From Bacillota bacterium (GTDB taxonomy: Bacteria > Bacillota > Clostridia > Oscillospirales > Ruminococcaceae), in the NCBI GenBank assembly GCA_023433405.1, contig JAEZCT010000037.1, positions 1 to 60,118 on the forward strand: DNA of 60,118 nt. The letters are read 5' to 3'. The notes beneath the pieces are model-generated. The model did not search any database. It saw nothing but the letters and a program-made list of their open reading frames with translations, and was not told where the DNA came from. Made by a program: the position numbers and the translations under genes. Positions 18,484 through 27,081 of this stretch are shown one piece after another (positions within the stretch are counted from its first letter, which is position 1; each line of letters opens with the position of its first letter).

Positions 18484-19787
18484 TATTGATTATCCCCCCT
18501 GGATCGATTTTTTGCTAACTGCCGCTGCCTGGCGGCTTCACGCATTTCAGGTGTCCAACTATTCCGGCGGGATCTGTTCTCCCATGTGACTTCTTTTTCT
18601 TCACCATTAACGAAAATAAAAATCAGTTTGTTGTGTTCCGGAACCCGGATTTTTTGTATCAGGTATTTGAACAGAGTATCTTCAAATTCATCTCTATGAA
18701 CAAGCTCCGCAAAATTAGCTTCTAAAATATCCTCCGGAATCTGCTGGCTGTTACACACTTCTTTGCCGTAGGTATTGAAAGTACCGCAAATCCAGACTGC
18801 CTTTTCGTATTTAGTACCAGCGGCGGTAATTTTGCGCCGGTAATGGGCTCCGCACTTGTCGCAGAATATTTTGCCGGTAAAAGGGTATGTTTTCGGGGCT
18901 TCGGTACTGCACTTGAAATGCACAGCACGGTGTTTGATTTCTTCCTGTACTGCGGCGAAAACCTCACGGCTTACAATGGGCTCATGCGAATTCTGCACAT
19001 AATACTGCGGCATCTGACCTTCGTTCTTGATTTGCTTCTTGGAGATGTGATCCAGTGTAAATGTCTTCTGGAGAAGCATATCGCCAATATATTTTTCCGA
19101 ACGGAGAAGGTTTGATATTGCAGATTTTGTAAACTTCACACCTTGTGAAAGAAGTTTCTTTTCGATAGCGGTAAAGCCCATACCCGCAAGATAGTCATCA
19201 AAAATCTGTCGCACCAGCTCCGCTTCTTCGGGGATAATGGTAAATACCCCATCTATCTGCTTGTAACCCAGCATATTGCCGCCGGTTGGCTTGCCTTCGG
19301 CGAACTGTTTCCGGATATGCCATCGGACATTTTCACTGCAAGACCTTGATTCTTCTTGTGCATATGAGCTTAATATTGTCAGCATCAGTTCGCCGTCGCC
19401 GGAAAGGGAATGGATATTCTGCTCTTCAAAATAGATATCAACGCCAATTTCCTTGAGTTCCCGGACAGATTCTAAAATCGTGACCGTGTTTCGTGCCAGC
19501 CGAGATATGCTTTTTGTAAGCACCAAATCAATCAGTCCCGCTTTGCAATCGGTGAGTAGCCGCTGAAACTCCGGGCGGGTGTCCTTTGTCCCAGTCAAAG
19601 CTTCGTCTGCATAGACAGCCACAAAATCCCAGTCCGGGTGGTTTTGAATATATTCGCTGTAATAGCTAATCTGTGCCGACAAACTGTGGAGCATCGCGTC
19701 TTTTCCATCTGACACACGGGCATATGCCGCAACCCGTGTTCTTCGCGGAGCTTCCTTTTTTGGCGGCCCAATTTTGGATATCTTCAT
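18483..19787 (-). CDS. Large serine recombinase 2
   Basis: A 434-residue paralogue of the next gene. The catalytic serine is in VAAYARVSDGKDA (about residue 27), with SISRLARNTVTIL as the conserved arginine region. A recombinase domain and a zinc ribbon (GKIFCDKCGAHY, WICG, EVCNS) follow. It lacks the long coiled coil of its partner and ends in a basic tail. The start at 19787 is preceded by a gap of 107 bases. A pair of co-translated large serine recombinases recalls the ccrA/ccrB arrangement of SCC elements, although the sequences are of the common Clostridia type. Confidence 0.93.
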   Translation of the reverse strand: MKISKIGPPKKEAPRRTRVAAYARVSDGKDAMLHSLSAQISYYSEYIQNHPDWDFVAVYADEALTGTKDTRPEFQRLLTDCKAGLIDLVLTKSISRLARNTVTILESVRELKEIGVDIYFEEQNIHSLSGDGELMLTILSSYAQEESRSCSENVRWHIRKQFAEGKPTGGNMLGYKQIDGVFTIIPEEAELVRQIFDDYLAGMGFTAIEKKLLSQGVKFTKSAISNLLRSEKYIGDMLLQKTFTLDHISKKQIKNEGQMPQYYVQNSHEPIVSREVFAAVQEEIKHRAVHFKCSTEAPKTYPFTGKIFCDKCGAHYRRKITAAGTKYEKAVWICGTFNTYGKEVCNSQQIPEDILEANFAELVHRDEFEDTLFKYLIQKIRVPEHNKLIFIFVNGEEKEVTWENRSRRNSWTPEMREAARQRQLAKNRSRGDNQ

Positions 19788-19894
19788 CCTTGTTAACCCC
19801 CGATTCTCCGGTTAAAACCGTACCATTATTAACGCTCTTTTGGGGCGATAAGTCAAAACAGTATGGGCAAAAACCCTTGATATTGCTTAACAAA

Positions 19895-20104
19895 TTAAGA
19901 TTCAACCGCTTTTTCTTCGAGGTTGTGGGGTGCGGGTTCGTCACCGATTGTTTTGATAAGCGGATCATATTTTTTCGCAAATTTGTGTTTGATCGTTTTG
20001 AACGCCGTGCCTGTAATAAGCCCCTCTTTTTTCAGAGCCATACCAATAGAGACGGCGGCGCAGTATTTTCGCTGTGCCTCGAATTTCTCATAATCCATTG
20101 TCAT
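19895..20104 (-). CDS. Small SHOCT-like protein of the recombinase operon
   Basis: About 69 residues. The pattern MALKKEGLITGTAFKTIKHKFAKKYDP is like the short SHOCT-type helical proteins that often precede serine recombinases in Firmicute elements. ATG 20104 is chosen because GGAGG lies nine bases upstream. The gene start overlaps the end of the HTH/zinc-finger gene by 17 bases. Role unknown; a recombination directionality or accessory factor is possible but only inferred. Confidence 0.65.
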   Translation of the reverse strand: MTMDYEKFEAQRKYCAAVSIGMALKKEGLITGTAFKTIKHKFAKKYDPLIKTIGDEPAPHNLEEKAVES

Positions 20105-20522
20105 TGTGCTTTCCCTCCGAGTGAAAATATTTCTGTATGTAGCAGTCATGTGAGCAGAATTTGCGCTTCTGGCTGGGATAGCACATGAATTCCTTGCTGC
20201 AATGTTGACAGACCCTTGTAATCTGCGATTTTCTCTTCATCAGGCCGTCATGCTCATTCCACCAAATCTGGCGGCATTTATTGCAACAAAAAACCTTCGG
20301 GCGGCTTTTTAGTTTCTGATCCAGTTGCTTGCCGCACTGTTTGCAAAATCCCCGATAGCCTCGATTCTCATACGGTTTCTCCATTTCGCCGTCGGAAAGT
20401 GCGTTGCGCCAGCAAAATGTCTTTATCGTATTTCTGGAAATCCCCATTTGCTCGCTGATTTTTGCAAAGCTTAAGCCATTTTTGCGAAGCAGGAAGATTT
20501 GCTGTTTTTGTTCACCGGTCAT
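20088..20522 (-). CDS. HTH and double zinc-finger DNA-binding protein
   Basis: A 144-residue protein. Residues 1-40 form a sigma-factor-like helix-turn-helix (LRKNGLSFAKISEQMGISRN). Two cysteine clusters follow: CKQCGKQL with FCCNKC, and CQHCSKEF with FCSHDC, each able to bind zinc. GGTGGTGAT precedes ATG 20522 by six bases. Similar proteins stand upstream of serine recombinases in Clostridia mobile elements and may regulate them or help at att sites; this role is inferred. Confidence 0.75.
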   Translation of the reverse strand: MTGEQKQQIFLLRKNGLSFAKISEQMGISRNTIKTFCWRNALSDGEMEKPYENRGYRGFCKQCGKQLDQKLKSRPKVFCCNKCRQIWWNEHDGLMKRKSQITRVCQHCSKEFMCYPSQKRKFCSHDCYIQKYFHSEGKHNDNGL

Positions 20523-20629
20523 AGAATATCACCACCATATTCGCGAGGCTAGAATTACCGTTTCCAAAATATATGTGGCACCGGTTTGTCCTTATTCGCC
20601 AAAATGCGAACTTTGCTTCGGGGTTGAAG

Positions 20630-20923
20630 TTAAAGCGTGTATTTATCAATCAACGAGTCCAAAGTATTTTTCAGAACATCCCAATCAGTAATGTTCCTGA
20701 CTTCCTCAGCTATCTGAGCAGTATAATTTACTCCGTTGCGAATGTGCCAAACAAAAACACTAATAGGCTGGTTTTTACGATAAGTACCGACTATCTCAAT
20801 ATCATAATTTGCATTGAGTTTTCTATACAGGCACATTTCCAAATCAATTTGCTTTATGGAATAGGCGGAACCCAAAAACGCCAAGAGAGCTTTTTGGTTA
20901 TCGGTTGGTTTGTAAGTAGACAT
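20630..20923 (-). CDS. Small hypothetical protein at the element edge
   Basis: A 97-residue soluble protein starting MSTYKPTDNQKALLAFLGSA. ATG 20923 has AAGGAG seven bases upstream, so it is preferred to an earlier in-frame start at 20998. No known domain was recognised; the middle part (NYDIEIVGTYRKNQPISVFVW) looks like a small beta sheet. It precedes the recombinase operon on the same strand by 107 bases. Confidence 0.6.
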   Translation of the reverse strand: MSTYKPTDNQKALLAFLGSAYSIKQIDLEMCLYRKLNANYDIEIVGTYRKNQPISVFVWHIRNGVNYTAQIAEEVRNITDWDVLKNTLDSLIDKYTL

Positions 20924-21116
20924 AAAATTTCTCCTTTTATCGTGATACATCAATATATTAAAGGTTGATTGAAGATATTCGCCATTACTGACTTTCAAAA
21001 CGGTACCCAGAACTCAATATCATGTCGGATTTTCACGAAAGGGCAAACTGGTTACACCATAAAACAAAGGTAAGCTTGTTAGGCTTGTCTGCCTTGTCCC
21101 AAGCAGACAAAAAAAT

Positions 21117-21142
21117 AAAAGTGCCATATTGACACTTTTTTC
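21117..21142. terminator. Hairpin terminator
   Basis: AAAAGTG and CACTTTTTT pair around a nine-base loop; the T run favours rightward termination and the A run on the other side would allow leftward termination too. Confidence 0.5.
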
Positions 21143-21244
21143 GGTTACATCAAAAAACGAAAGTCGGGACTCAACAAGAATCCAGACTCCATAATTTTAC
21201 TGCAATATTGTAAAGATAAAGCCCGTCAATGCATATGACGAAAT

Positions 21245-21277
21245 GAAAAAAGCCCCTGAAATCAGAGACTTCAGGGA
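21245..21277 (-). terminator. Terminator of the tRNA-Leu gene
   Basis: On the minus strand CCCTGAA and TTCAGGG form a stem, followed by GC and a run of six T. It stands about 45 bases after the tRNA 3' end. Confidence 0.75.
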
Positions 21278-21322
21278 CTCTTCACACCATCGTTAGAACT
21301 TCTCCATTCTAAGATGGGAATT

Positions 21323-21406
21323 TGGTGCGGCAGACGGGACTTGAACCCGTACGTCGAAGACACACGCCCCTCAAACGTGCCTGTCTGCCAGTTCCAGCAC
21401 TGCCGC
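21323..21406 (-). tRNA. tRNA-Leu (anticodon GAG)
   Basis: The minus strand folds into a class II tRNA: acceptor stem GCGGCAG with CTGCCGC, D arm with GGAACTGGCAGAC, anticodon stem CACGT/GCGTG around the loop TTGAGGG (anticodon GAG), a long variable arm, the T arm ACGGG-TTCAAGT-CCCGT, discriminator A and an encoded CCA end. The long variable arm fits leucine. It stands next to the mobile region. Confidence 0.95.
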
Positions 21407-21515
21407 ACGTCGCAGGATTTATTATAGCACTGATATTGCCTAAATGTCAATAACTTTTTTTATGTTTTTGCAAATTATTTCGACGGTATTTTATTGCTAG
21501 CCAAATCACCCAAGC

Positions 21516-23285
21516 CTATCTCCCCGTCTTGTCTTCCAATGATGTGATTTCCTCGCGTAATGGGGAAACAAACAGGGTTTTGTAAGGATCATAAATCACC
21601 AGCCCGGGCTTTGCGCCCTGCGGCTTTTTAACGTTCTTAATCTCTGTATAATCCACCGGCACCTGTGCGCTCTCGCGAGCCTTGCTGTGGTATGCGGCTA
21701 TGTTTGCTGCGGTGGTCATGGCCTCGGCGCTTGGCTCCTTGCCATCGGTCACCAGCACGGTATGGGAGCCCGGGATGTTATGGGTGTGAAACCATATATC
21801 CATCTTTTTAGCATCGCGTAGCGTCAGCCTATCATTTGAGATGTTGTTGCGTCCCACCAGAATTGTAAAGCCGTCAGATGTGCGATAGCGCATGGGTCCC
21901 ATTGCCTTAAGCTTTTGCGTCTTATTCTGCCCGCGACGCTTTACATAGCCCTGTGCGCTCAATTCCTCGCGAATCTCCGCAAGGTCGGCTTCTCCAAAGC
22001 TGCGGGTGAGGGCATCCTGTACCGATTCAAGATACATAAGCTCCTGCTCTCCCGATGCTATCAGCTTGTGGAGCTTTTCCTCGGCGTTAGCGGCCTTTCG
22101 GTATTCTTGATAGTATCGCTGAGCGTTTTGCTGGGGTGTTAGTGCGGGGTCAAGCGCAATCGTCAGCTCCGTCAAGCTCTCATCGTAAAAGTTCTCAAAG
22201 GTCGCTGAGGCGTCTCCCTTTTGCATTCGGTAAAGGTTTGCGCTAATTAAGTCAGCCTTTACCTTTAATTCGTTTCTCCCCTTACACTCTTTAAGCTCCT
22301 CTCGCTGAATGTTAAGCCGACGCGCTACCCGCTCCTGGGTATTGGTAAGCAGCTTTAAGAGGTCATGGCACCGCTGACGGGTGCGTTCAACCCGGCCTCG
22401 TTCAATGTAAAACTGGTCCAGCAAACTTGAAAAGCTCTCGTACCGAACCGTTTTCAGCCCGTCTCCATATTGTTTGATATCCAGAAAAGAAAAATCCATG
22501 GGCTTTCCGGATTCATCTAAAACAATAGTCGGCGTTCCATTGCCGCCGCGCAAAATATCCCCCACCTGCCCGGTAATAAAGCGCAGCCGGTCGTAATGCT
22601 CCGGCAGCAGTTCACTTTTGAGCAGTGGCGCACCCTTTGAGGCATATGCCCCAATCTCTCGGGCAAGAATTGGGGATACGCCCTCCAACGCCGTGAGGAT
22701 GACCTTTGAAAGCTCCCCATCCTTGGCGTTTTGTATTGCCTCGCATATCTCCCCCGGGCTGTTTTCAATCAGGCTCAGGCGTGCGGAAGCGGGTGGAAGT
22801 GTATACTGCATCCCCGGTAAAATTGGCCGCACGCTGGAGGTCTCAATGCCCACCCGCTTTAGCGAATCCAAAATCCTGCCGTTTGCGTCAATGAACACCA
22901 CATTGGAGTGTCTGCCCATAATCTCAACGCATAAGGTCAGGATAACCCCGTCGCCCAACTCGTTTGTCGCTTCAAAATCCAAAAACAATACACGGTCAAG
23001 ACCATGCTGACGAATCGCCGCAAGCTTTGCGCCTCCCAAATGCTTGCGCAGCAACATGCAAAACATGGGTGGAGACTGGGGGTTTTCTGGTGCGGCTTGG
23101 GTGAAGTGAATGCGCGCACCCTCTGCCCCCGTTGATATTAAAAGTTTGATTGCCCCGCCCTTTGCGCGAAACTGTATGAGCAGCTCGTCTCGAGAGGGCT
23201 TGTGTATCTTGTCCACGCGCGCACCCTGCGCCGCGTCCAATAGCTCCCGCCGAACCAGCGAGAGGGTCGCTCCGTCTAGTGCCAT
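21516..23285 (-). CDS. rqcH: Ribosome quality control factor RqcH (NFACT protein)
   Basis: A 589-residue NFACT protein, formerly called fibronectin-binding protein. It binds obstructed 50S subunits and adds C-terminal alanine tails to stalled chains. It shows the NFACT-N domain with VEIMGRHSNVVFID near 110, a central coiled coil (about 270-430), and the NFACT-R domain with DIWFHTHNIPGSHTVL near 495. ATG 23285 is chosen because ALDGATL is the usual N-terminus and AAGGA lies before it; a longer start at 23333 would add atypical residues. A degenerate copy of the dispersed palindromic repeat lies in its upstream region. Confidence 0.93.
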   Translation of the reverse strand: MALDGATLSLVRRELLDAAQGARVDKIHKPSRDELLIQFRAKGGAIKLLISTGAEGARIHFTQAAPENPQSPPMFCMLLRKHLGGAKLAAIRQHGLDRVLFLDFEATNELGDGVILTLCVEIMGRHSNVVFIDANGRILDSLKRVGIETSSVRPILPGMQYTLPPASARLSLIENSPGEICEAIQNAKDGELSKVILTALEGVSPILAREIGAYASKGAPLLKSELLPEHYDRLRFITGQVGDILRGGNGTPTIVLDESGKPMDFSFLDIKQYGDGLKTVRYESFSSLLDQFYIERGRVERTRQRCHDLLKLLTNTQERVARRLNIQREELKECKGRNELKVKADLISANLYRMQKGDASATFENFYDESLTELTIALDPALTPQQNAQRYYQEYRKAANAEEKLHKLIASGEQELMYLESVQDALTRSFGEADLAEIREELSAQGYVKRRGQNKTQKLKAMGPMRYRTSDGFTILVGRNNISNDRLTLRDAKKMDIWFHTHNIPGSHTVLVTDGKEPSAEAMTTAANIAAYHSKARESAQVPVDYTEIKNVKKPQGAKPGLVIYDPYKTLFVSPLREEITSLEDKTGR

Positions 23286-23613
23286 TTTCTTTGTCCTTAT
23301 ACTGCATTCCGTACCAAAAGCACATAAAAACAAGTCATACGCTTTGGTTTATGTTTTTTGACTCAAGTTTTTATAGCAGCTTCTGTCCATTATCGGTTAA
23401 CAGCATTATCCCTTCTAATACTAACGTGCGAAAAAAATCTGAACCGCAAACACCGCAAGAATATGCCACAGCTTTCCTTGCTGATAAAAATCGCGGCGTC
23501 TCATTGATTATTGTATATAACTATATTAAAAATACATAACGTGATAATTGTATGCCGAACAAACACCATCCCACCTGCCCGATTACTCAGCGGCACATCC
23601 CATTACCAGGCGG
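23286..23613. other. Intergenic region upstream of rqcH
   Basis: No gene is seen in these 328 bases. They hold the degenerate repeat core at 23323-23374 and an AT-rich part near 23500-23545 that may contain the rqcH promoter, but no clear consensus was found. Confidence 0.45.
23323..23374 (+). repeat. Degenerate core of the dispersed palindromic repeat
   Basis: ATAAAAACAAGTCA, GCTTTGGTTTATG and TGACTCAAGTTTTTAT follow the central part of the family (see 30383-30487). The outer TACTAAT ends are missing. Confidence 0.5.
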
Positions 23614-24708
23614 CTACACATAGTCCACCGGTTCCGCGGAGGATTTACCGAGAATGAATTGAACATCGGAAAACTGATTTTGTAGCCGATTCTTTAAGGA
23701 GGAGACCGCAAGCATCTCGGTTGCGAAATGTCCTGCATCGATGAGGGTGTAATCTAAGTTTTTTGCGTCGATAAACACGTTGTGCTTAACATCCCCCGTT
23801 AAAAACGCTTCGGCTCCCGCCTCGATTGCAGCCAATAGGTACTCCGAGCCAGAGCCGCCGCAAACTGCTACGGTACTGATTACGGCGCTTCCCCGGGTAT
23901 AGCGTACCCCCTTAGCCCTCAGGCGATGGGCGGCAAAGGCCGCAAACTCTGACGAAGTCATTGGGCTTTCTAGTATGCCAACCCGACCGATTGAAACGCT
24001 GTCCTTGAGCGCGTGGTTAATAAAGATATCGTAAGCGGGCTCCTCGTAAGGGTGAGCCTTTTTCATGGTCGCTATAACCGAGGCAAGACGGCTTTTGGGG
24101 CAGATCATTTCAATGCGTGCCTCTCGTACCTCCCTGAGAATGCCCGCCTTACCGGTAAACGGCTGAGCCGCCTCGCTTGGCTTAAAAACACCCTTACCCG
24201 TCACCTCAAACGAGCAATCGGTGTAGTTACCGAGAGTCCCCGCTCCTGCCGCTGCCATGGCATGTTTTACCTCATCCGCGTTGGGCTTTGGAACAAATAC
24301 CACGATTTTGTAGTAATCCTCTGTAGCCAGGCTTTTAAGCCCCTTAACCCGTCTTAAACCCAAGGCGCGTGCCAGTACATCGTTAACCCCGCCGCCTGCA
24401 ATATCCAGATTGGTATGGGCGCAGATGGCGCTGATGCCATGCTTAATCAGCCGGTACGCAATGGGGGAACCCTGCGCTGTTATGGCCTTTATCGGTTGGA
24501 AAATAACGGGGTGGTGACTGATAATTAATCTCGCCCCAAGGATGATTGCCTCATTTACCACGTCGTTTGTTATATCCAAGGCAAGCAGCGCCTTGGTTAC
24601 AGGCTGTTCGTGGTCGCCCGCCAGTAAGCCGGAGTTATCCCACTTCTCCTGTTGGCGAAACGGTGCTACCCTGTCGATATACCCGTATATCTCACCTACT
24701 GAAGACAT
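23614..24708 (-). CDS. Nif3/DUF34 family dinuclear metal protein (YqfO type)
   Basis: A 364-residue protein of the Nif3-like family, proposed GTP cyclohydrolase-like or metal-handling function. Metal ligands are visible in ISHHPVIF, CAHTNLD and the C-terminal DAGHFATEM. A middle insertion of about 100 residues (VFVPKPNADEVKHAMAAAGAG) is the PII/CutA-like domain of the YqfO group. GGAGGGG lies before ATG 24708. It follows trmK by 21 bases, the usual Firmicute pairing. The exact role is not settled. Confidence 0.92.
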   Translation of the reverse strand: MSSVGEIYGYIDRVAPFRQQEKWDNSGLLAGDHEQPVTKALLALDITNDVVNEAIILGARLIISHHPVIFQPIKAITAQGSPIAYRLIKHGISAICAHTNLDIAGGGVNDVLARALGLRRVKGLKSLATEDYYKIVVFVPKPNADEVKHAMAAAGAGTLGNYTDCSFEVTGKGVFKPSEAAQPFTGKAGILREVREARIEMICPKSRLASVIATMKKAHPYEEPAYDIFINHALKDSVSIGRVGILESPMTSSEFAAFAAHRLRAKGVRYTRGSAVISTVAVCGGSGSEYLLAAIEAGAEAFLTGDVKHNVFIDAKNLDYTLIDAGHFATEMLAVSSLKNRLQNQFSDVQFILGKSSAEPVDYV

Positions 24709-24729
24709 TAGTCACCCCTCCTAAACCTT

Positions 24730-25464
24730 TTAAGTCGCTGAATACTCAAACTCTTCGCCGTATTTGCTCGCCAAGCCGACGGCGCGCGCCCGCTTAATCA
24801 GTGCGTTTACCCCATCGGCTTTGCTTCCCTGATTTTTTGAGCCGGAACGCTTTAAGCCGTCGGCCTTGCGTTCCAGCGTGGCCAAATAGCGCCGAACATA
24901 TTCCCGGGAACCTTGCTCTTTACTCGCCAGCAATCCGCCAAAGCATATAGCAAGCTCGTCCGGATTCATTTGGCGTCTTCCCGTAAAATGAACGCACAGG
25001 ACGGTATAGCAGTGTATTCCCGCGCAAACGCCCCGCTCCTCCATAATCTCATACCCGCTGCGAAACAGAAAAGCGCGCAGATGCTCCGCGCGCGTCATGG
25101 GCTGAAGTATCAGTCGTACTGCCGGATTCTCAAGCCACGGGGTACCGCTTATAATTTGCGCAATCAGCTCGCCGCCCATCCCCGCTATTACAATATCCTG
25201 CGCACAGTTGGGTGTTAAGGCGCTAAGACCATCCGAAAGCAGGGTGATAATGCGTCCGGTCAGCGCATAGCGTTTTATGGTCTCCTTCGCCCGCGCAAGG
25301 GGCTGAGAGCCGATATCACACGCAAAGGCGGACGGGCAAACACCACTTCCCACCAGGTTTGCGGCGAGGTACCCGTGATCGGTTCCAATATCCGCCAGCA
25401 CGCTGCCGTTGCGCACAAAGCTCGCTACCGCGGCAAGGCGTTCATCTAAAACCGGATATTTCAT
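24730..25464 (-). CDS. trmK: tRNA (adenine22-N1)-methyltransferase TrmK
   Basis: A 244-residue class I methyltransferase that makes m1A at position 22 of tRNA. The AdoMet motif is VLADIGTDHGYLA near 25 and the catalytic area has VIAGMGGELI near 90. ATG 25464 gives the usual start MKYPVLDERL, with AGGAGG 12 bases upstream. It is the first gene of the trmK-nif3 pair. Confidence 0.92.
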   Translation of the reverse strand: MKYPVLDERLAAVASFVRNGSVLADIGTDHGYLAANLVGSGVCPSAFACDIGSQPLARAKETIKRYALTGRIITLLSDGLSALTPNCAQDIVIAGMGGELIAQIISGTPWLENPAVRLILQPMTRAEHLRAFLFRSGYEIMEERGVCAGIHCYTVLCVHFTGRRQMNPDELAICFGGLLASKEQGSREYVRRYLATLERKADGLKRSGSKNQGSKADGVNALIKRARAVGLASKYGEEFEYSAT

Positions 25465-25507
25465 GTCTGCATTCTTCCTCCTAACCAACTTCTCCTGTGC
25501 CGTTCTT

Positions 25508-26782
25508 CTATTCCCTATGCTCGTTTAACGCTTCCTCTTGATTTAACAGGCGCACCTCCCGGGAACAAAGAAAGACCATTAAATACTGCGTCAGTGTCAG
25601 CAGCATCATAACCAGCAGGTAGCCAATGCGCACCTGGGGAAACAGTAAAACAATTACTACGCCGACACATCGACCCATACCTAGGCAAAAATCCTTGATG
25701 CCCAGGAATTCGTACTTTGCCTGAACGCTGCGCTCATTGCGTGAATACATGGTAAAGTTAATGGTCGCCATAGGGTTTAGCAAAATTACGTTAAAGTACG
25801 CGTTTACAGCGCTCATCATCATAATTGTAACCGCGTTGAGGGAAAAAAACAACAGCCCGCAGGTTACAAACAATACGTTTACCGCCCAAAACATCCATGT
25901 GACCCTTTTTTCCATCTTGAGAAAACGCCCGATCGTCCAGTTTGCAAGCACCGCAAGCACACCCACAAGCAGGGTGTTAATTCCCACAATCGCCTCGTTG
26001 CGCACAATCTCAAACAGCAGCACATTTAAGAAAAAGGCGAATGTACCCTCCCGCAGACCCCGGATAAACTCCGTACACATGCAAAGACGCCACAAATGAT
26101 CGTGAATGACATCGTAAATCGCAAGCTTGTAGCGAGTCTTTCGGGTGGTCGCCTCGACCGGCGGGAGTTTTTTGGTACTGAGCACGATGGTCACCACAGA
26201 AAGAAACATAGCAAGCCCGAACATGATGACGTACCCCGTCATCCCTTCAAACCGCGCGATAACGTTTCCCGAAAAGGTCGGCATAATTAACGCCACCGCG
26301 CCGGCACTCATGCCCAGTAGCGCAAGCCCTACATCGCGGCTTCTCCGGGAGGTTAACATCATCAATAGAACATTAAACGCAATCCAGTAGGTGGTAGACG
26401 CAATGGCCGCAATGGCCGCAAGAAGCACCATGCCCTCCCTCAGACGGTTTGTAAACAAAAGCACGAAGAAGGCGGCATACAGCAGGATGTGCAGCGCAAT
26501 TCCCGTTCGAGCTGAAATTAACGGTGAGGTTTTTCGCATATATAATCCGGCCAGCGGCATGGATAGGGCAAAGAAGAAATAAAAGGTTACGTTGTAGAGC
26601 AAAATGGCACGGTTATCCCCCGTCACCCGGTAAAGCAGAGTATTGATAAAAATACCGTAGGGATTGGCGAAAATAAGAAAAAATGTATGTACAAGCGCAA
26701 ACCCCATAAATTGCTTTGAAAGCACTGAAGTGCCCAAAGCATCGGACATGCGCAGCTTAAACTTTTGAAATCCACCGTTCAT
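25508..26782 (-). CDS. MFS-type membrane transporter
   Basis: A 424-residue protein with about twelve hydrophobic segments, beginning with LSKQFMGFALVHTFFLIFANPYG. The loop MRKTSPL after the second segment resembles a short major-facilitator loop. No substrate can be read from the sequence. ATG 26782 (MNGGFQKFKL) is preferred to an upstream in-frame start at 26893 since GGAAGAGAG lies before it. It is upstream of trmK on the same strand with 43 bases between them. Confidence 0.8.
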   Translation of the reverse strand: MNGGFQKFKLRMSDALGTSVLSKQFMGFALVHTFFLIFANPYGIFINTLLYRVTGDNRAILLYNVTFYFFFALSMPLAGLYMRKTSPLISARTGIALHILLYAAFFVLLFTNRLREGMVLLAAIAAIASTTYWIAFNVLLMMLTSRRSRDVGLALLGMSAGAVALIMPTFSGNVIARFEGMTGYVIMFGLAMFLSVVTIVLSTKKLPPVEATTRKTRYKLAIYDVIHDHLWRLCMCTEFIRGLREGTFAFFLNVLLFEIVRNEAIVGINTLLVGVLAVLANWTIGRFLKMEKRVTWMFWAVNVLFVTCGLLFFSLNAVTIMMMSAVNAYFNVILLNPMATINFTMYSRNERSVQAKYEFLGIKDFCLGMGRCVGVVIVLLFPQVRIGYLLVMMLLTLTQYLMVFLCSREVRLLNQEEALNEHRE

Positions 26783-26934
26783 ATTTAATTCTCTCTTCCA
26801 CATAAGCAGAAAATGATAGTCACTTAATGAGAAATTTGGCGGATCACAGCCGTGCCGTCCGGCATAAACCCAGATTTTGTGCCGCCGCACCAATAAAAAC
26901 CGGACTTTTTTGCAGGTAAAAACCGCCCGATACT

Positions 26935-27060
26935 TTAACGCCCCGGACGGTTACCCACACAAGCCTTTATTCAGGGAACCGCTCGATGGGGTTGCAAAGC
27001 CGCGCAACTGAAAGCCGAAAAGGCTGTCGCAGACGGGATAGAGCGCCTTCATCCTTATTC
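26935..27060 (+). promoter_or_regulatory. Possible decayed cobalamin-riboswitch-like sequence
   Basis: On the plus strand GGTTACCC, AGGGAACCG and GCCGCGCAACTGAAA stand in the order of the conserved boxes of a cobalamin riboswitch, and a GTCGCAGACGGGAT segment follows. The central GGTG/CC box is not clear and no sense gene starts downstream within 800 bases. I give it as a low-confidence lead, most probably a relic or chance match. Confidence 0.2.
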
Positions 27061-27081
27061 CCAAAACCAAAGACTTCGTAT

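Larger units (their letters stand above)
20924..21322. other. Intergenic region between the mobile element and the tRNA gene
   Basis: No gene is seen. It holds an AT-rich stretch, a bidirectional hairpin terminator (21117-21142) and the tRNA terminator (21245-21277). The boundary of the mobile element probably lies here, but no direct repeat of the tRNA 3' end was found elsewhere in the window. Confidence 0.5.

Noticed and set aside
21323..21406. Duplicate of the tRNA-Leu 3' end as an att site within the window
   Set aside because: No second copy of GGACTTGAACCCG-type sequence was found by eye between 1 and 21 kb.
26980..27060. Cyclic-di-GMP (GEMM) riboswitch
   Set aside because: A GCAAAGCC string is present but the flanking conserved bases and the second stem do not fit.
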